This document shows, piece by piece, positions 1 to 9,788 of a DNA stretch of 32,424 nucleotides. Origin of the DNA: an uncultured Desulfuromonadales bacterium (GTDB lineage Bacteria > Desulfobacterota > Desulfuromonadia > Desulfuromonadales > Trichloromonadaceae); the NCBI GenBank assembly GCA_945787465.1, contig CALZIZ010000080.1, positions 1 through 32,424 on the forward strand, written 5' to 3'. The number at the start of each line of letters is the position of its first letter. Position 1 is the stretch's first letter. Below the pieces are notes generated by a model. The model worked only from the letters and a program-made list of their open reading frames with translations, was not told where the DNA came from and did not search any database. The translations under genes and the position numbers were made by a program.

Positions 1-489
1 ATCCCCATGAACCTGGGGCAGATGAACGGGGAGATGCTCTGCCAAAAAGATGCTTTTCTCTGTGCCGCTTTCGGCACCGGGGTGAACATCGCCTTTCAGC
101 GCAAGCTGGGGGCCGGATTTTTCGGCGGAGAAGGGTTTATCCTGCAGCGCCTGCAGGGCGACGGCATGGCATTCGTTCACGCCAGCGGCACAATAATTGA
201 AAAAGAATTGCGTGGTGAAACCCTGCGCGTTGATACCGGATGTCTTGTCGCTTTCGAGCCGACGGTCGACTATGATATCGAACGGGCCGGCAGCTTAAAA
301 AGCATGTTTTTCGGTGGCGAGGGCCTGTTCCTGGCTTCCCTGCGCGGTCATGGCCGGGTCTGGTTGCAGAGCCTGCCCTTCAGTCGGTTAGCCGACCGAA
401 TTCTGGCCCATGCGCCTTCGGCAGGAGGCAGCGACCGAGGCGAAGGATCGGTTCTCGGTGGGTTGGGACGGATGCTTGACGGCAACTGA
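1..489 (+). CDS. AIM24 / TIGR00266 family protein, 3' part
   Basis: The reading frame is open from base 1, so the gene begins upstream of the window and only the C-terminal ~162 residues are visible. Family features seen are the [10 protein letters not shown] segment, the glycine-rich block [24 protein letters not shown] and a second FFGGEG repeat. These are typical of the AIM24/TIGR00266 beta-helical proteins, which are widespread in bacteria and of unknown biochemical function. The ATG at base 7 of the ORF track is internal to the domain and is not a likely start. The C-terminus is a short low-complexity tail ending in GRMLDGN. Family assignment is fairly secure; function is unknown. Confidence 0.8.
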   Translation: MPMNLGQMNGEMLCQKDAFLCAAFGTGVNIAFQRKLGAGFFGGEGFILQRLQGDGMAFVHASGTIIEKELRGETLRVDTGCLVAFEPTVDYDIERAGSLKSMFFGGEGLFLASLRGHGRVWLQSLPFSRLADRILAHAPSAGGSDRGEGSVLGGLGRMLDGN

Positions 490-634
490 TTCTAGTACAG
501 ACGGGCGAAAGTCCGTTGCTGGATTCGGTCGCCGCTGCATCCCGACCCGCTGCGTTGCTCGGCGGTTGAATATGGCTCAATATTCTCCGGGTTCTCGGGG
601 GGTGGCACGGGGGCGGGGCTTGTTCAAGAATGAC

Positions 635-663
635 CTGTTGTTTGAAGATCCTTATGCTATACT
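635..663 (+). promoter_or_regulatory. possible extended -10 promoter for the 72-residue protein
   Basis: TATACT is preceded directly by TGC, giving an extended -10 (TGnTATACT). A poor -35 (CTGTTG) lies 17 bases upstream. It sits about 100 bases before the next gene. The prediction is from sequence only. Confidence 0.35.
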
Positions 664-761
664 GGATCTACTCCATGAACCTGAGACCTGTTAACCGGTA
701 TGCTCCAGGCTGAAGCATTGGGCCGGCTTGAGGGCAGACCCTGACGGCAGAAGGAGGAACT

Positions 762-980
762 ATGTCTGAGATGTTCAAAGGTGCAGAAAATCCTGAAATG
801 GGCGCTAACATGGACCAAAACCTCGAGCGACTGGATGTCGATCTGGAGATCATGGAGAAACACGCTGCTGATCTGGCGCGCGCCGAGCAGAATATTCAGG
901 AAGAAATGCGGAAGTGGGACCGCGAATACAAGGACGCCAAATTTCATAGTGTCCCCAAACCCCGCAAGCACCTGCGTTGA
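762..980 (+). CDS. small conserved-looking coiled-coil protein, 72 aa
   Basis: A 72-residue protein that I cannot assign to a named family. It is well supported as a gene: an ideal AAGGAGGA Shine-Dalgarno lies 6 bases before ATG, a probable promoter lies upstream and a strong intrinsic terminator follows within 30 bases. It is therefore monocistronic. The middle is charged and heptad-like (MDQNLERLDVDLEIMEKH and onward, about residues 17-55), suggesting a single amphipathic helix or short coiled coil. The tail is basic (KPRKHLR). There is no signal peptide, membrane segment or Cys motif, so it is probably cytoplasmic. The overlapping +1 frame ORF (781-987) is a shadow. Confidence 0.7.
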   Translation: MSEMFKGAENPEMGANMDQNLERLDVDLEIMEKHAADLARAEQNIQEEMRKWDREYKDAKFHSVPKPRKHLR

Positions 981-1003
981 TCATTAAATAAACAATAAAA
1001 TTG

Positions 1004-1037
1004 AAAAATGGGTGCCTCCAGGGGCACCCATTTTTTT
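1004..1037 (+). terminator. intrinsic terminator after the 72-aa gene
   Basis: TGGGTGCC pairs perfectly with GGCACCCA around a 6-base loop. The stem is preceded by A5 and followed by T7, so it could also work in the reverse direction. Confidence 0.9.
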
Positions 1038-1093
1038 CTAGTTTTTTCCATGATCAGTGGAGACGGAGGCGCTGTTCGTGCAATAAACCGAAT

Positions 1094-1121
1094 TTGCCCT
1101 TGCCGCTATTATGAATATGAT
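1094..1121 (+). promoter_or_regulatory. possible sigma-70 promoter of fbp
   Basis: TTGCCC, a 16-base spacer and TATGAT lie about 60 bases before the fbp start. The match is moderate. No copy of the TCA operator is seen here. Confidence 0.35.
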
Positions 1122-1183
1122 CTAAACTATCCGACAATTTTTTTTTCTTAGCAACCAACCAGTTTTATGGAGAAGGAGCAGTA

Positions 1184-2125
1184 ATGGGCGAACCGGGACA
1201 AACGAAATTTCAGACTGGCTTACGGCGTTATCTTCGCGAAATGGAAGTGGATCGGGATCTCACCCGGCTGATTTGTGAAATTGCCAATGCCTCCAAATAC
1301 ATCATCAACTCCATTCGCACCGGTGACCTTGGGGTTGCGGGAACCTCTAACCTTTACGGCGAGGATCAGTTGGCCCTCGACGTATTGTCTGATCGTATCA
1401 TTCGCAAGCGCCTCTCCCATTCCGGGGTGGTGGCCAATATGGTTTCTGAGGAAACCCCCGAAATTGTTTCAGTCTCTACAGATGTTGAGGGTAAGTATTC
1501 GGTGGCTTTTGATCCCCTTGACGGTTCGTCCCTGGTCGACGTCAACCTTGCTGTGGGGACCATCGTTTCAATTTATGAAGGCGGCAATGTTCTGCAGCCC
1601 GGTCGCAATCAGGTCGCCGCCATGTATATCCTCTACGGGCCGCGTACCACTCTGGTCTATTCAAGCGGAGATGGTGTGCACGAATTTGCCATGAACCAGC
1701 TGATGGAATACACCCTGGTTCAGGAGAATCTCCAGATGGCTCCCAAAGGAACCATTTATTCTCCCGGCGGTCAGCGTAATCTCTACACCCCCGGTATCGA
1801 GAAGTTCGTCAGTTACATGGAGCAAAACGGGGCGAAACTTCGCTATAGCGGCGGGTTTGTCCCGGATATCAACCAGATCCTGGTCAAAGGCCAGGGGGTT
1901 TTCATGTACCCCCACCTTCAGGACAAGCCCATGGGGAAACTCAGGGTGCTTTATGAATTGAATCCCATGGCCTATCTGATTGAGCAGGCCGGTGGCGCCG
2001 CATCGACCGGTCGTGGGCGCATTCTCGACCTGGAGCCTCAGGGTATTGATGATCGTGCGCCGGTATTTATCGGCAGCAAAGAGGATGTGGCTATGGCCGA
2101 AAGATTTATTGCCGAGGCCGGTTGA
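1184..2125 (+). CDS. fbp: fructose-1,6-bisphosphatase class I
   Basis: Hydrolyses fructose 1,6-bisphosphate to fructose 6-phosphate in gluconeogenesis; cytoplasmic and Mg-dependent. At 313 residues it is slightly shorter than E. coli Fbp (332). The sequence shows the class I signature FDPLDGSSLVDVN (residues ~109-121) with metal-binding acidic residues, an upstream SEETPE metal motif, and the usual C-terminal GGAASTG block followed by DRAPVFIGSKEDV. The start is ATG with GAAGGAG 5 bases upstream. It stands alone between two terminators and converges on korC. An organism growing on acetate would need it for sugar synthesis, which fits its place beside TCA genes. Assignment is secure. Confidence 0.95.
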   Translation: MGEPGQTKFQTGLRRYLREMEVDRDLTRLICEIANASKYIINSIRTGDLGVAGTSNLYGEDQLALDVLSDRIIRKRLSHSGVVANMVSEETPEIVSVSTDVEGKYSVAFDPLDGSSLVDVNLAVGTIVSIYEGGNVLQPGRNQVAAMYILYGPRTTLVYSSGDGVHEFAMNQLMEYTLVQENLQMAPKGTIYSPGGQRNLYTPGIEKFVSYMEQNGAKLRYSGGFVPDINQILVKGQGVFMYPHLQDKPMGKLRVLYELNPMAYLIEQAGGAASTGRGRILDLEPQGIDDRAPVFIGSKEDVAMAERFIAEAG

Positions 2126-2142
2126 TAACAGTTTATCCACAT

Positions 2143-2186
2143 GACAAAAAAAGCCCGGCAGCGAATCGCTGCCGGGCTTTTTTGTC
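2143..2186. terminator. bidirectional terminator between fbp and korC
   Basis: A long near-perfect stem: A7 then GCCCGGCAGCG on one side, CGCTGCCGGGC then T6 on the other, with a 3-base loop. It serves the convergent fbp (+) and korC (-) transcripts. Confidence 0.95.
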
Positions 2187-2205
2187 AGGCGACTGTAAAG
2201 CTCGA

Positions 2206-2751
2206 TTAGAGCAGAGCCTTGACCTTTTCAAAGCCGAGGTTGTAGGCCTTCTCGTTTAGCTCGAGGAAAGCCTCGGGAACCTTGGCCAGAACGGCCTTGA
2301 GGCCGGTCTCGCGAGAGACCACCCCGGTTAGGGCGATCATGGCGCCGAGGGCCACCACATTGGCGACGATCTCACGGCCAAGCTCGTCCTTAGCGGTGCG
2401 CATGATCGGCATCTTGTAGAGCTTGAACTCCCCTTCGGGGGGGGTGGGCACGAAATCAGCGTCCACCAGCAGAACGCCGCCGGCTTTGATGCCGTTGGCA
2501 TACTTGTCGGCGCTTTCCTGGGTCATGGCCAGGCAAGCGTCAACAATGGTCGCCTTGGGGTAGTCAATGGGGGTATCCGAGATGATAACCTCGGATTTTG
2601 AGGCACCACCGCGGGCCTCAGGGCCGTAGCTCTGGGACTGAACCGCGTACTTTGTCTCAATGATGGAGGCCGCTTCGGCCAGGATGATTCCGGCGGTGAT
2701 CAGACCCTGACCACCGGCGCCGGAAAATCGAATCTCATATCTTTCAGCCAT
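2206..2751 (-). CDS. korC: 2-oxoglutarate:ferredoxin oxidoreductase gamma subunit
   Basis: The gamma subunit (181 aa) of the KorABCD complex, which converts 2-oxoglutarate, CoA and oxidised ferredoxin to succinyl-CoA, CO2 and reduced ferredoxin. The N-terminus RFSGAGGQGLITAG is the signature of the 2-oxoacid:acceptor oxidoreductase gamma domain, and the SQSYGPEARGGASKSEV block is typical. The start is ATG with AAGGAGAA about 8 bases upstream. It is the last gene of korDABC, 34 bases after korB, and ends at a strong terminator. The gene order with mdh and icd matches what is known from Geobacter. Specificity for 2-oxoglutarate rather than another 2-oxoacid is inferred from this context. Confidence 0.92.
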   Translation of the reverse strand: MAERYEIRFSGAGGQGLITAGIILAEAASIIETKYAVQSQSYGPEARGGASKSEVIISDTPIDYPKATIVDACLAMTQESADKYANGIKAGGVLLVDADFVPTPPEGEFKLYKMPIMRTAKDELGREIVANVVALGAMIALTGVVSRETGLKAVLAKVPEAFLELNEKAYNLGFEKVKALL

Positions 2752-2785
2752 CGATTTGTTCTCCTTGTTCGCTGGATTGTCAGAA

Positions 2786-3601
2786 TCAGGCGCCTTTGGC
2801 CTTGGCGATAACCTGGGCGTACTGCTCAGTGTACTCGGGCTTATCTTCCTTGTACAATACGCCAGTCAGGACCTTGCCCTCGAGCTGCTCGGCGGTCATC
2901 TTGGAGGCCGCGGCCACGGGGACAGCGATATCCTTGAGGCGCTTCATCATGTCGACAACGCTGCGGAACTTGTTACGGCGACCGTAGGTGGTGGGGCAGT
3001 CGTCGAGAACCTCGATGACGGAAATGCCCTTGTGCTTGATACCTTCTGCGATCAGCTTGTCGATCTGAGTGGCGTGGAAGGCGGTGGTACGGGCCACAAA
3101 GGTGGCACCGGCGCCGATGGCCAGCTTGCTGATGTCGAAGGTGGGGTCGGGGTTGCCGTAGACGGTGGTTGAAGCCTTGGCACCGGTGGGGGTGCAGGGC
3201 GAGAACTGACCGCCGGTCATGCCGTAGATGCTGTTGTTGAAGATGACATAGGTCATGTCGATGTTACGGCGGCAGGCGTGGATGAAGTGGTTACCGCCGA
3301 TGGCAGTACCGTCGCCGTCGCCGCCGACGCAGATCACATTCATCTCGGGCTTGGCCATCTTGACGCCGGTTGCAAAAGCGGCAGCACGGCCATGAGCGGT
3401 GTGCAGGGTGTTGAAATCGACATAGCCGGGCAGACGGCTGGCGCAACCGATACCGGAAACGATAGCGGTATTGTCTTTGTCCAGACCGCAGATGTCGATG
3501 GCCCGGATCAGGCCCTTCATCGCGATGCCGTGGCCACAGCCGGGGCACCAGATGTGGGGCAGCTTCCCGGGACGCAAATATTTATCGTAATCGAAAGCCA
3601 T
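2786..3601 (-). CDS. korB: 2-oxoglutarate:ferredoxin oxidoreductase beta subunit
   Basis: The thiamine-diphosphate-binding beta subunit (271 aa). It shows WCPGCGHG near the N-terminus (Fe-S/TPP region), GIGCASR, the TPP motif beginning GGDGDG and continuing to the conserved NN of IFNNSIYGMTGGQ, and the SPCTPTGA block. The ORF track starts 34 residues too early, inside korA. The ATG at 3601 (MAFDYDKYLRPG) has AAGGAGG 11 bases upstream and leaves one base after the korA stop, so translation is probably coupled. It acts with KorA, KorC and the KorD ferredoxin subunit in the oxidative TCA cycle, or in reductive 2-oxoglutarate synthesis. Confidence 0.94.
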   Translation of the reverse strand: MAFDYDKYLRPGKLPHIWCPGCGHGIAMKGLIRAIDICGLDKDNTAIVSGIGCASRLPGYVDFNTLHTAHGRAAAFATGVKMAKPEMNVICVGGDGDGTAIGGNHFIHACRRNIDMTYVIFNNSIYGMTGGQFSPCTPTGAKASTTVYGNPDPTFDISKLAIGAGATFVARTTAFHATQIDKLIAEGIKHKGISVIEVLDDCPTTYGRRNKFRSVVDMMKRLKDIAVPVAAASKMTAEQLEGKVLTGVLYKEDKPEYTEQYAQVIAKAKGA

Positions 3602-3602
3602 G

Positions 3603-4736
3603 TTACTTAACCTCCTTGACTTTGTCCATGATCTGGCCGGGATTGATCGGCTCACCGTCGACGCGGCCGATGTGGACGACATCGCTGTCGCCCTTGACCA
3701 CACGCTCGACCTCGAGGTTCATCTGACCAAGGTTCATCTCGGGAACGATGATCGCTTTGGCCTGTTTGCCGAGCTCTGCAACGCGCTTCTCAGGGAAGGG
3801 CCAGAGGGTGATGGGACGGAACAGGCCGGCCTTGACGCCCTCTTTGCGCAGTTCGTTGACTGCGTAACGGGCCGAGCGGGCGGTCGAACCGTAGGCGAAG
3901 ATAATCACTTCGGCATCCTCGGTGAGGTATTCCTCGTTCAGCTCGATATCGGCCTGGGCACCGTCAACCTTGCGGATCTGCCGGCGCTGCTCGTCGTCAA
4001 CCAAGCTGGCCTTGGTTGTCGGGAAACCATCCTCGGCCTTGTTCAGACCTGTGACGTGAAAACGGTAACCCGAGCCGAAAGCGGCCAGGGGCGGAACATC
4101 ACCGAAGGAGGTGTCGAAGGGCTTGTAGTCTTCGGGGCCGACACTGGGAGTAGTGCGGTCGATGACTTCGAGGTCACCGGGCTCGGGGAACTCGATGCGC
4201 TCACGGCTGTGACCGACGATCTCATCATAGAGAACCTGGACGGGCATGCGGTACTTTTCGGCCAGGTTGAAGGCGCGAACCGTTTCGGAGAAAATCTCCT
4301 GGCAGGAGGAGGGCACCAGGGCGATAGCGGCATGGTCACCGTGAGTCCCCCATTTGGCCTGCTGTACATCGGACTGGCCGGGGCCGGTAGGCATACCGGT
4401 CGAGGGGCCGCCACGCATGACGTTGATGATGACGCAGGGAACTTCGGCAATACAGGCATAGCCGATCAGTTCCTGCTTGAGGGAGACACCGGGACCGGAA
4501 GTCGCGGTCAGGCACTTGGAACCGGTCAGAGAGGCACCGATGACCGAAGCCATGGCGGCGATCTCGTCTTCCATCTGAATGAATTTGCCACCGACCTTGG
4601 GAAGTTCAACGGACAATACTTCCGCAACTTCAGTCGAGGGGGTGATGGGGTAACCACCGAAGAAATTGCAACCGGCGTATAAGGCACCTTGGGCGCAAGC
4701 TTCGTTCCCCTGGAGCAGAGCAACTTTTTTAGCCAC
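3603..4736 (-). CDS. korA: 2-oxoglutarate:ferredoxin oxidoreductase alpha subunit
   Basis: The alpha subunit (377 aa), carrying the pyrimidine-binding and CoA-related domains. It shows GGYPITPSTEVAE near the N-terminus, followed by ATSGPGVSLKQE and MRGGPSTGMPT, all characteristic of the KorA/PorA family, and a C-terminal transketolase-like domain (FAYGSTARSARYAV; LWPFPEKRV). The start is GTG at 4736, preceded by AGGAGGTC, 22 bases after the korD stop. The 360-residue ORF on the plus strand over this interval is a shadow created by codon bias. The single-base gap to korB suggests a stable alpha-beta stoichiometry. Confidence 0.94.
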   Translation of the reverse strand: MAKKVALLQGNEACAQGALYAGCNFFGGYPITPSTEVAEVLSVELPKVGGKFIQMEDEIAAMASVIGASLTGSKCLTATSGPGVSLKQELIGYACIAEVPCVIINVMRGGPSTGMPTGPGQSDVQQAKWGTHGDHAAIALVPSSCQEIFSETVRAFNLAEKYRMPVQVLYDEIVGHSRERIEFPEPGDLEVIDRTTPSVGPEDYKPFDTSFGDVPPLAAFGSGYRFHVTGLNKAEDGFPTTKASLVDDEQRRQIRKVDGAQADIELNEEYLTEDAEVIIFAYGSTARSARYAVNELRKEGVKAGLFRPITLWPFPEKRVAELGKQAKAIIVPEMNLGQMNLEVERVVKGDSDVVHIGRVDGEPINPGQIMDKVKEVK

Positions 4737-4758
4737 GTAACCGACCTCCTATGAAAAA

Positions 4759-4956
4759 TTACTTCTTGTGAACCTTGATGGCAAAATCAGGGCAGCGAAG
4801 CTCGCACTGCATACAAGCGATGCAGGCTTCGGGCTTGGCGACCTTGACAACGAATGCATCCATCTCCAGGACCTTTGTGGGGCAGAACTCAGCGCAGATG
4901 CTGCAGCCCTTGCAGTACCTCTCGATGACTTCTACTTCCGCTTTCGCACTGCTCAT
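4759..4956 (-). CDS. korD: 2-oxoglutarate:ferredoxin oxidoreductase delta (ferredoxin-like) subunit
   Basis: A 65-residue 2[4Fe-4S] ferredoxin subunit with two cluster motifs, CKGCSICAEFCP and CIACMQCELRCP. It passes electrons from the TPP site of KorB to external ferredoxin. It is first in korDABC. The ATG has AAAGGAGA 12 bases upstream. The leader carries a copy of the TCA operator and a small hairpin whose loop is complementary to this Shine-Dalgarno, listed separately. Assignment comes from the Cys motifs and position. Confidence 0.93.
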   Translation of the reverse strand: MSSAKAEVEVIERYCKGCSICAEFCPTKVLEMDAFVVKVAKPEACIACMQCELRCPDFAIKVHKK

Positions 4957-5025
4957 TACCGTCTGTCTCCTTTAGTTGGTGTAACCGTATCCAACGGCGT
5001 TATAAAACGGCGAAATATTATCACA

Positions 5026-5045
5026 TCTGGCGGAGGAGCGCCAGA
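5026..5045 (-). promoter_or_regulatory. leader hairpin with anti-Shine-Dalgarno loop before korD
   Basis: On the minus strand TCTGGCG and CGCCAGA form a perfect 7-bp stem around the loop CTCCTC. The loop is complementary to the AGGAG of the korD ribosome-binding site about 60 bases downstream. The pairing is seen in sequence; a regulatory role is inference. Confidence 0.4.
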
Positions 5046-5070
5046 AAATTGTGTATACAATGTACAATTT
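5046..5070 (-). promoter_or_regulatory. TCA-type operator upstream of korDABC
   Basis: The core at 5052-5066 matches TGTATACAGTATACA at 13 of 15 positions. It is flanked by outer arms AAATTGT / ACAATTT that are perfectly complementary over 7 bp. It sits 90 bases before korD and just past the mdh terminator. No good -35 is visible here, unlike the other three copies. Confidence 0.7.
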
Positions 5071-5109
5071 CAGTGGGATTAAAAAGGCAAGACCGAAAAT
5101 CAACTGCCA

Positions 5110-5145
5110 CAAAAAAAGGGCAATGTCGCCATTGCCCTTTTTTTG
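5110..5145 (-). terminator. intrinsic terminator of mdh
   Basis: GGGCAATG and CATTGCCC form a perfect 8-bp stem around TCGC, flanked by A7 and T7. It separates mdh from korDABC. Confidence 0.95.
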
Positions 5146-5168
5146 TTCCAGCAACCAGGTCCTGGCTC

Positions 5169-6137
<969 letters not shown>

Positions 6138-6221
6138 TTACACAGGTAGTTTCGCCGACCGTAATATAGGCTGGCACGGATATGACCATGTTTCGATCAA
6201 AACGATCAATGCAGATAGCGG

Positions 6222-6255
6222 TGTATACAGTATACAAAAGTCTTTTGCCTGTCAA
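6222..6255 (-). promoter_or_regulatory. mdh promoter with overlapping palindromic operator
   Basis: On the minus strand TTGACA (6250-6255) is followed after 15 bases by TATACT. The perfect palindrome TGTATACAGTATACA (6222-6236) covers the -10. Eighteen bases around the palindrome are identical to the copy before icd. The layout suggests repression by promoter occlusion. Confidence 0.75.
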
Positions 6256-6394
6256 GAGCCTTTGCGTGATGGAGTAGTTTTATCTTATTAGACCGTACAG
6301 AACATCTGTCACCTGTTGGATTCATTAAGTTTGAACCGGAAAGGGACCCAGGTGTTCTTGTTGTTTGCCGGTTTGCCGGAGCTGCATAAAAAAG
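6256..6394. other. intergenic spacer between mdh promoter and icd terminators
   Basis: Part of the 365-base gene-free stretch between mdh and icd. Apart from the mdh promoter/operator at one end and two terminators at the other I see no ORF with a ribosome-binding site and no further structured element. Confidence 0.5.
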
Positions 6395-6422
6395 AAAAAA
6401 CCCGCCGTGTGGCGGGTTTTTT
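6395..6422 (-). terminator. second terminator downstream of icd
   Basis: AAAAAACCCGCC pairs with GGCGGGTTTTTT around GTGT. It is strong in both directions; on the minus strand the T run continues as TTTTTTCTTTTTT. Confidence 0.85.
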
Positions 6423-6441
6423 ATAATCCAGGTTCAATAAA

Positions 6442-6479
6442 ATAAAAGCTAAGGCAACGGATGTTGCCTTAGCTTTTAT
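6442..6479 (-). terminator. first terminator downstream of icd
   Basis: A 17-bp perfect stem (AAAAGCTAAGGCAAC and its complement) with a GGAT loop begins 12 bases after the icd stop. On the minus strand it ends in TTTTATTTTATT. Confidence 0.85.
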
Positions 6480-6490
6480 CTGCTATGCCT

Positions 6491-8815
<2,325 letters not shown>

Positions 8816-8899
8816 CTAAACGTAGGGGCCCTTTGGATGGCGCGCCTGTATTTCAGGTTGGTCGGCCGTTTTTTTGGCAGGAATTCAGCCTCTGAAATG

Positions 8900-8933
8900 T
8901 GTATACAGTATACAAAGCATTAGTTGGTGTCAA
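8900..8933 (-). promoter_or_regulatory. icd promoter with overlapping palindromic operator
   Basis: On the minus strand TTGACA (8928-8933), a 15-base spacer and TATACT are followed by the rest of the palindrome TGTATACAGTATACA (8900-8914). The spacing and operator position are the same as before mdh. Confidence 0.75.
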
Positions 8934-8934
8934 G

Positions 8935-8968
8935 AAAAAAGAAAGCCCCGGGGAGGCACTCCCCGGGG
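8935..8968 (-). terminator. terminator of the LysM lipoprotein gene
   Basis: CCCCGGGGAG and CTCCCCGGGG form a 10-bp stem with a 3-base loop. On the minus strand it is followed by CTTTCTTTTTTC. It lies 28 bases after the stop and directly abuts the icd promoter. Confidence 0.85.
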
Positions 8969-8996
8969 TAATTTCAGGCGTGAAACAAACAGGTTT

Positions 8997-9695
8997 TTAA
9001 TTCGTCTGATCTCCGGTCGCATTCATAGGTGAATCGACGGGAAAAATGTCTGATTGACGCGCGGCTTTGCGGGCTTCGTCGATTTCGTGTTCGCTGAGTT
9101 GGCGGGGTATGGTGAGGACTTGTCCCTTGTAGACCCTGCGGGGATCTTTTATTTGATCTCGATTGGCCCGGTAAATCAGGGGCCAGAGCAAGGGGTCGAC
9201 ATAGATTTCTTTGCGCCCGGCGATGGTCCAGAGATTTTCATCGTCGCCGACCTCGTAATACCGAATGGGTGGCGGCGGTGGTTTCGGTTTGGGCGTTGGC
9301 CGCGGCTTGGGCTTGGATGGTGGCGGCGGTTTAGGCTTGGGTGTTGGTGGCCGTTGCGGTGCGAGGCGGGCCGCCTTGAGGGCTTCTTCCTGCAGTTTTT
9401 GCTCTTCAGAGAGACGATCCTGTTCTTCCCAGGCCATGAATTTGGCGCGATAGGCTCGGGAGGCGGCCCGGGGCAGAATCTCTCGGGCAAGGGAATATTT
9501 GCCGGTATTAAAGAGGTATTCGCCGTCTTTCAGGGCGTTGATTGCTGCCTGGTATTCCTCGGGGGCCAGGTCCTCTGCCCCTGAAGAATAGGCTTGGGCG
9601 ACGGCCTTGCGGGCAAGGTTCAGCTCCTCCCTGGGCGGGGAGGCGCAACCCCAGAGCAGAGTCAGGGTCAGCAGGGCGAGGAGAGGCTTGATCAT
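8997..9695 (-). CDS. LysM-domain lipoprotein with DUF4398-like N-terminal region
   Basis: A predicted envelope lipoprotein (232 aa). Residues 1-17 form a signal peptide ending in a lipobox-like LLWGC, with Cys17 the likely lipidated residue. Residues ~25-100 are helical and alanine-rich (LARKAVAQAYSSGAEDLAPEEY), resembling DUF4398. Residues ~112-145 are a Pro/Lys linker made of repeated PTPKPKPPPP-like units. A C-terminal LysM-like domain (~148-197: YEVGDDENLWTIAG through YKGQVLTIP) probably binds peptidoglycan. No strong Shine-Dalgarno is visible before the ATG. A hairpin upstream and a terminator downstream make it its own unit. The likely role is linking membrane and cell wall; the exact function is unknown. 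Confidence 0.8.
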   Translation of the reverse strand: MIKPLLALLTLTLLWGCASPPREELNLARKAVAQAYSSGAEDLAPEEYQAAINALKDGEYLFNTGKYSLAREILPRAASRAYRAKFMAWEEQDRLSEEQKLQEEALKAARLAPQRPPTPKPKPPPPSKPKPRPTPKPKPPPPPIRYYEVGDDENLWTIAGRKEIYVDPLLWPLIYRANRDQIKDPRRVYKGQVLTIPRQLSEHEIDEARKAARQSDIFPVDSPMNATGDQTN

Positions 9696-9729
9696 ATATT
9701 AACCAGGATAGCCCAACGGCGTGGCGTTT

Positions 9730-9764
9730 AAAAAACGCAGGCGCGGCAGCCGGGGCCGCCGCGC
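9730..9764 (-). terminator. probable terminator of aspS
   Basis: On the minus strand GCGCGGC and GCCGCGC form a GC stem (10-base inner part able to pair further), followed after 5 bases by T6. The gap before the T run makes it less than ideal. Confidence 0.55.
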
Positions 9765-9788
9765 TGAAGACAGAAAAAGCTCTACGTC

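Noticed and set aside
3602-3703. N-terminal extension of KorB in the ORF track
   Set aside because: The extension lies inside korA in another frame; the ATG at 3601 has a strong ribosome site and the conserved KorB N-terminus.
3600-4682. 360-residue plus-strand ORF over korA
   Set aside because: It is antisense to a certain KorA gene, has no ribosome site, and its composition is that of a codon-bias shadow.
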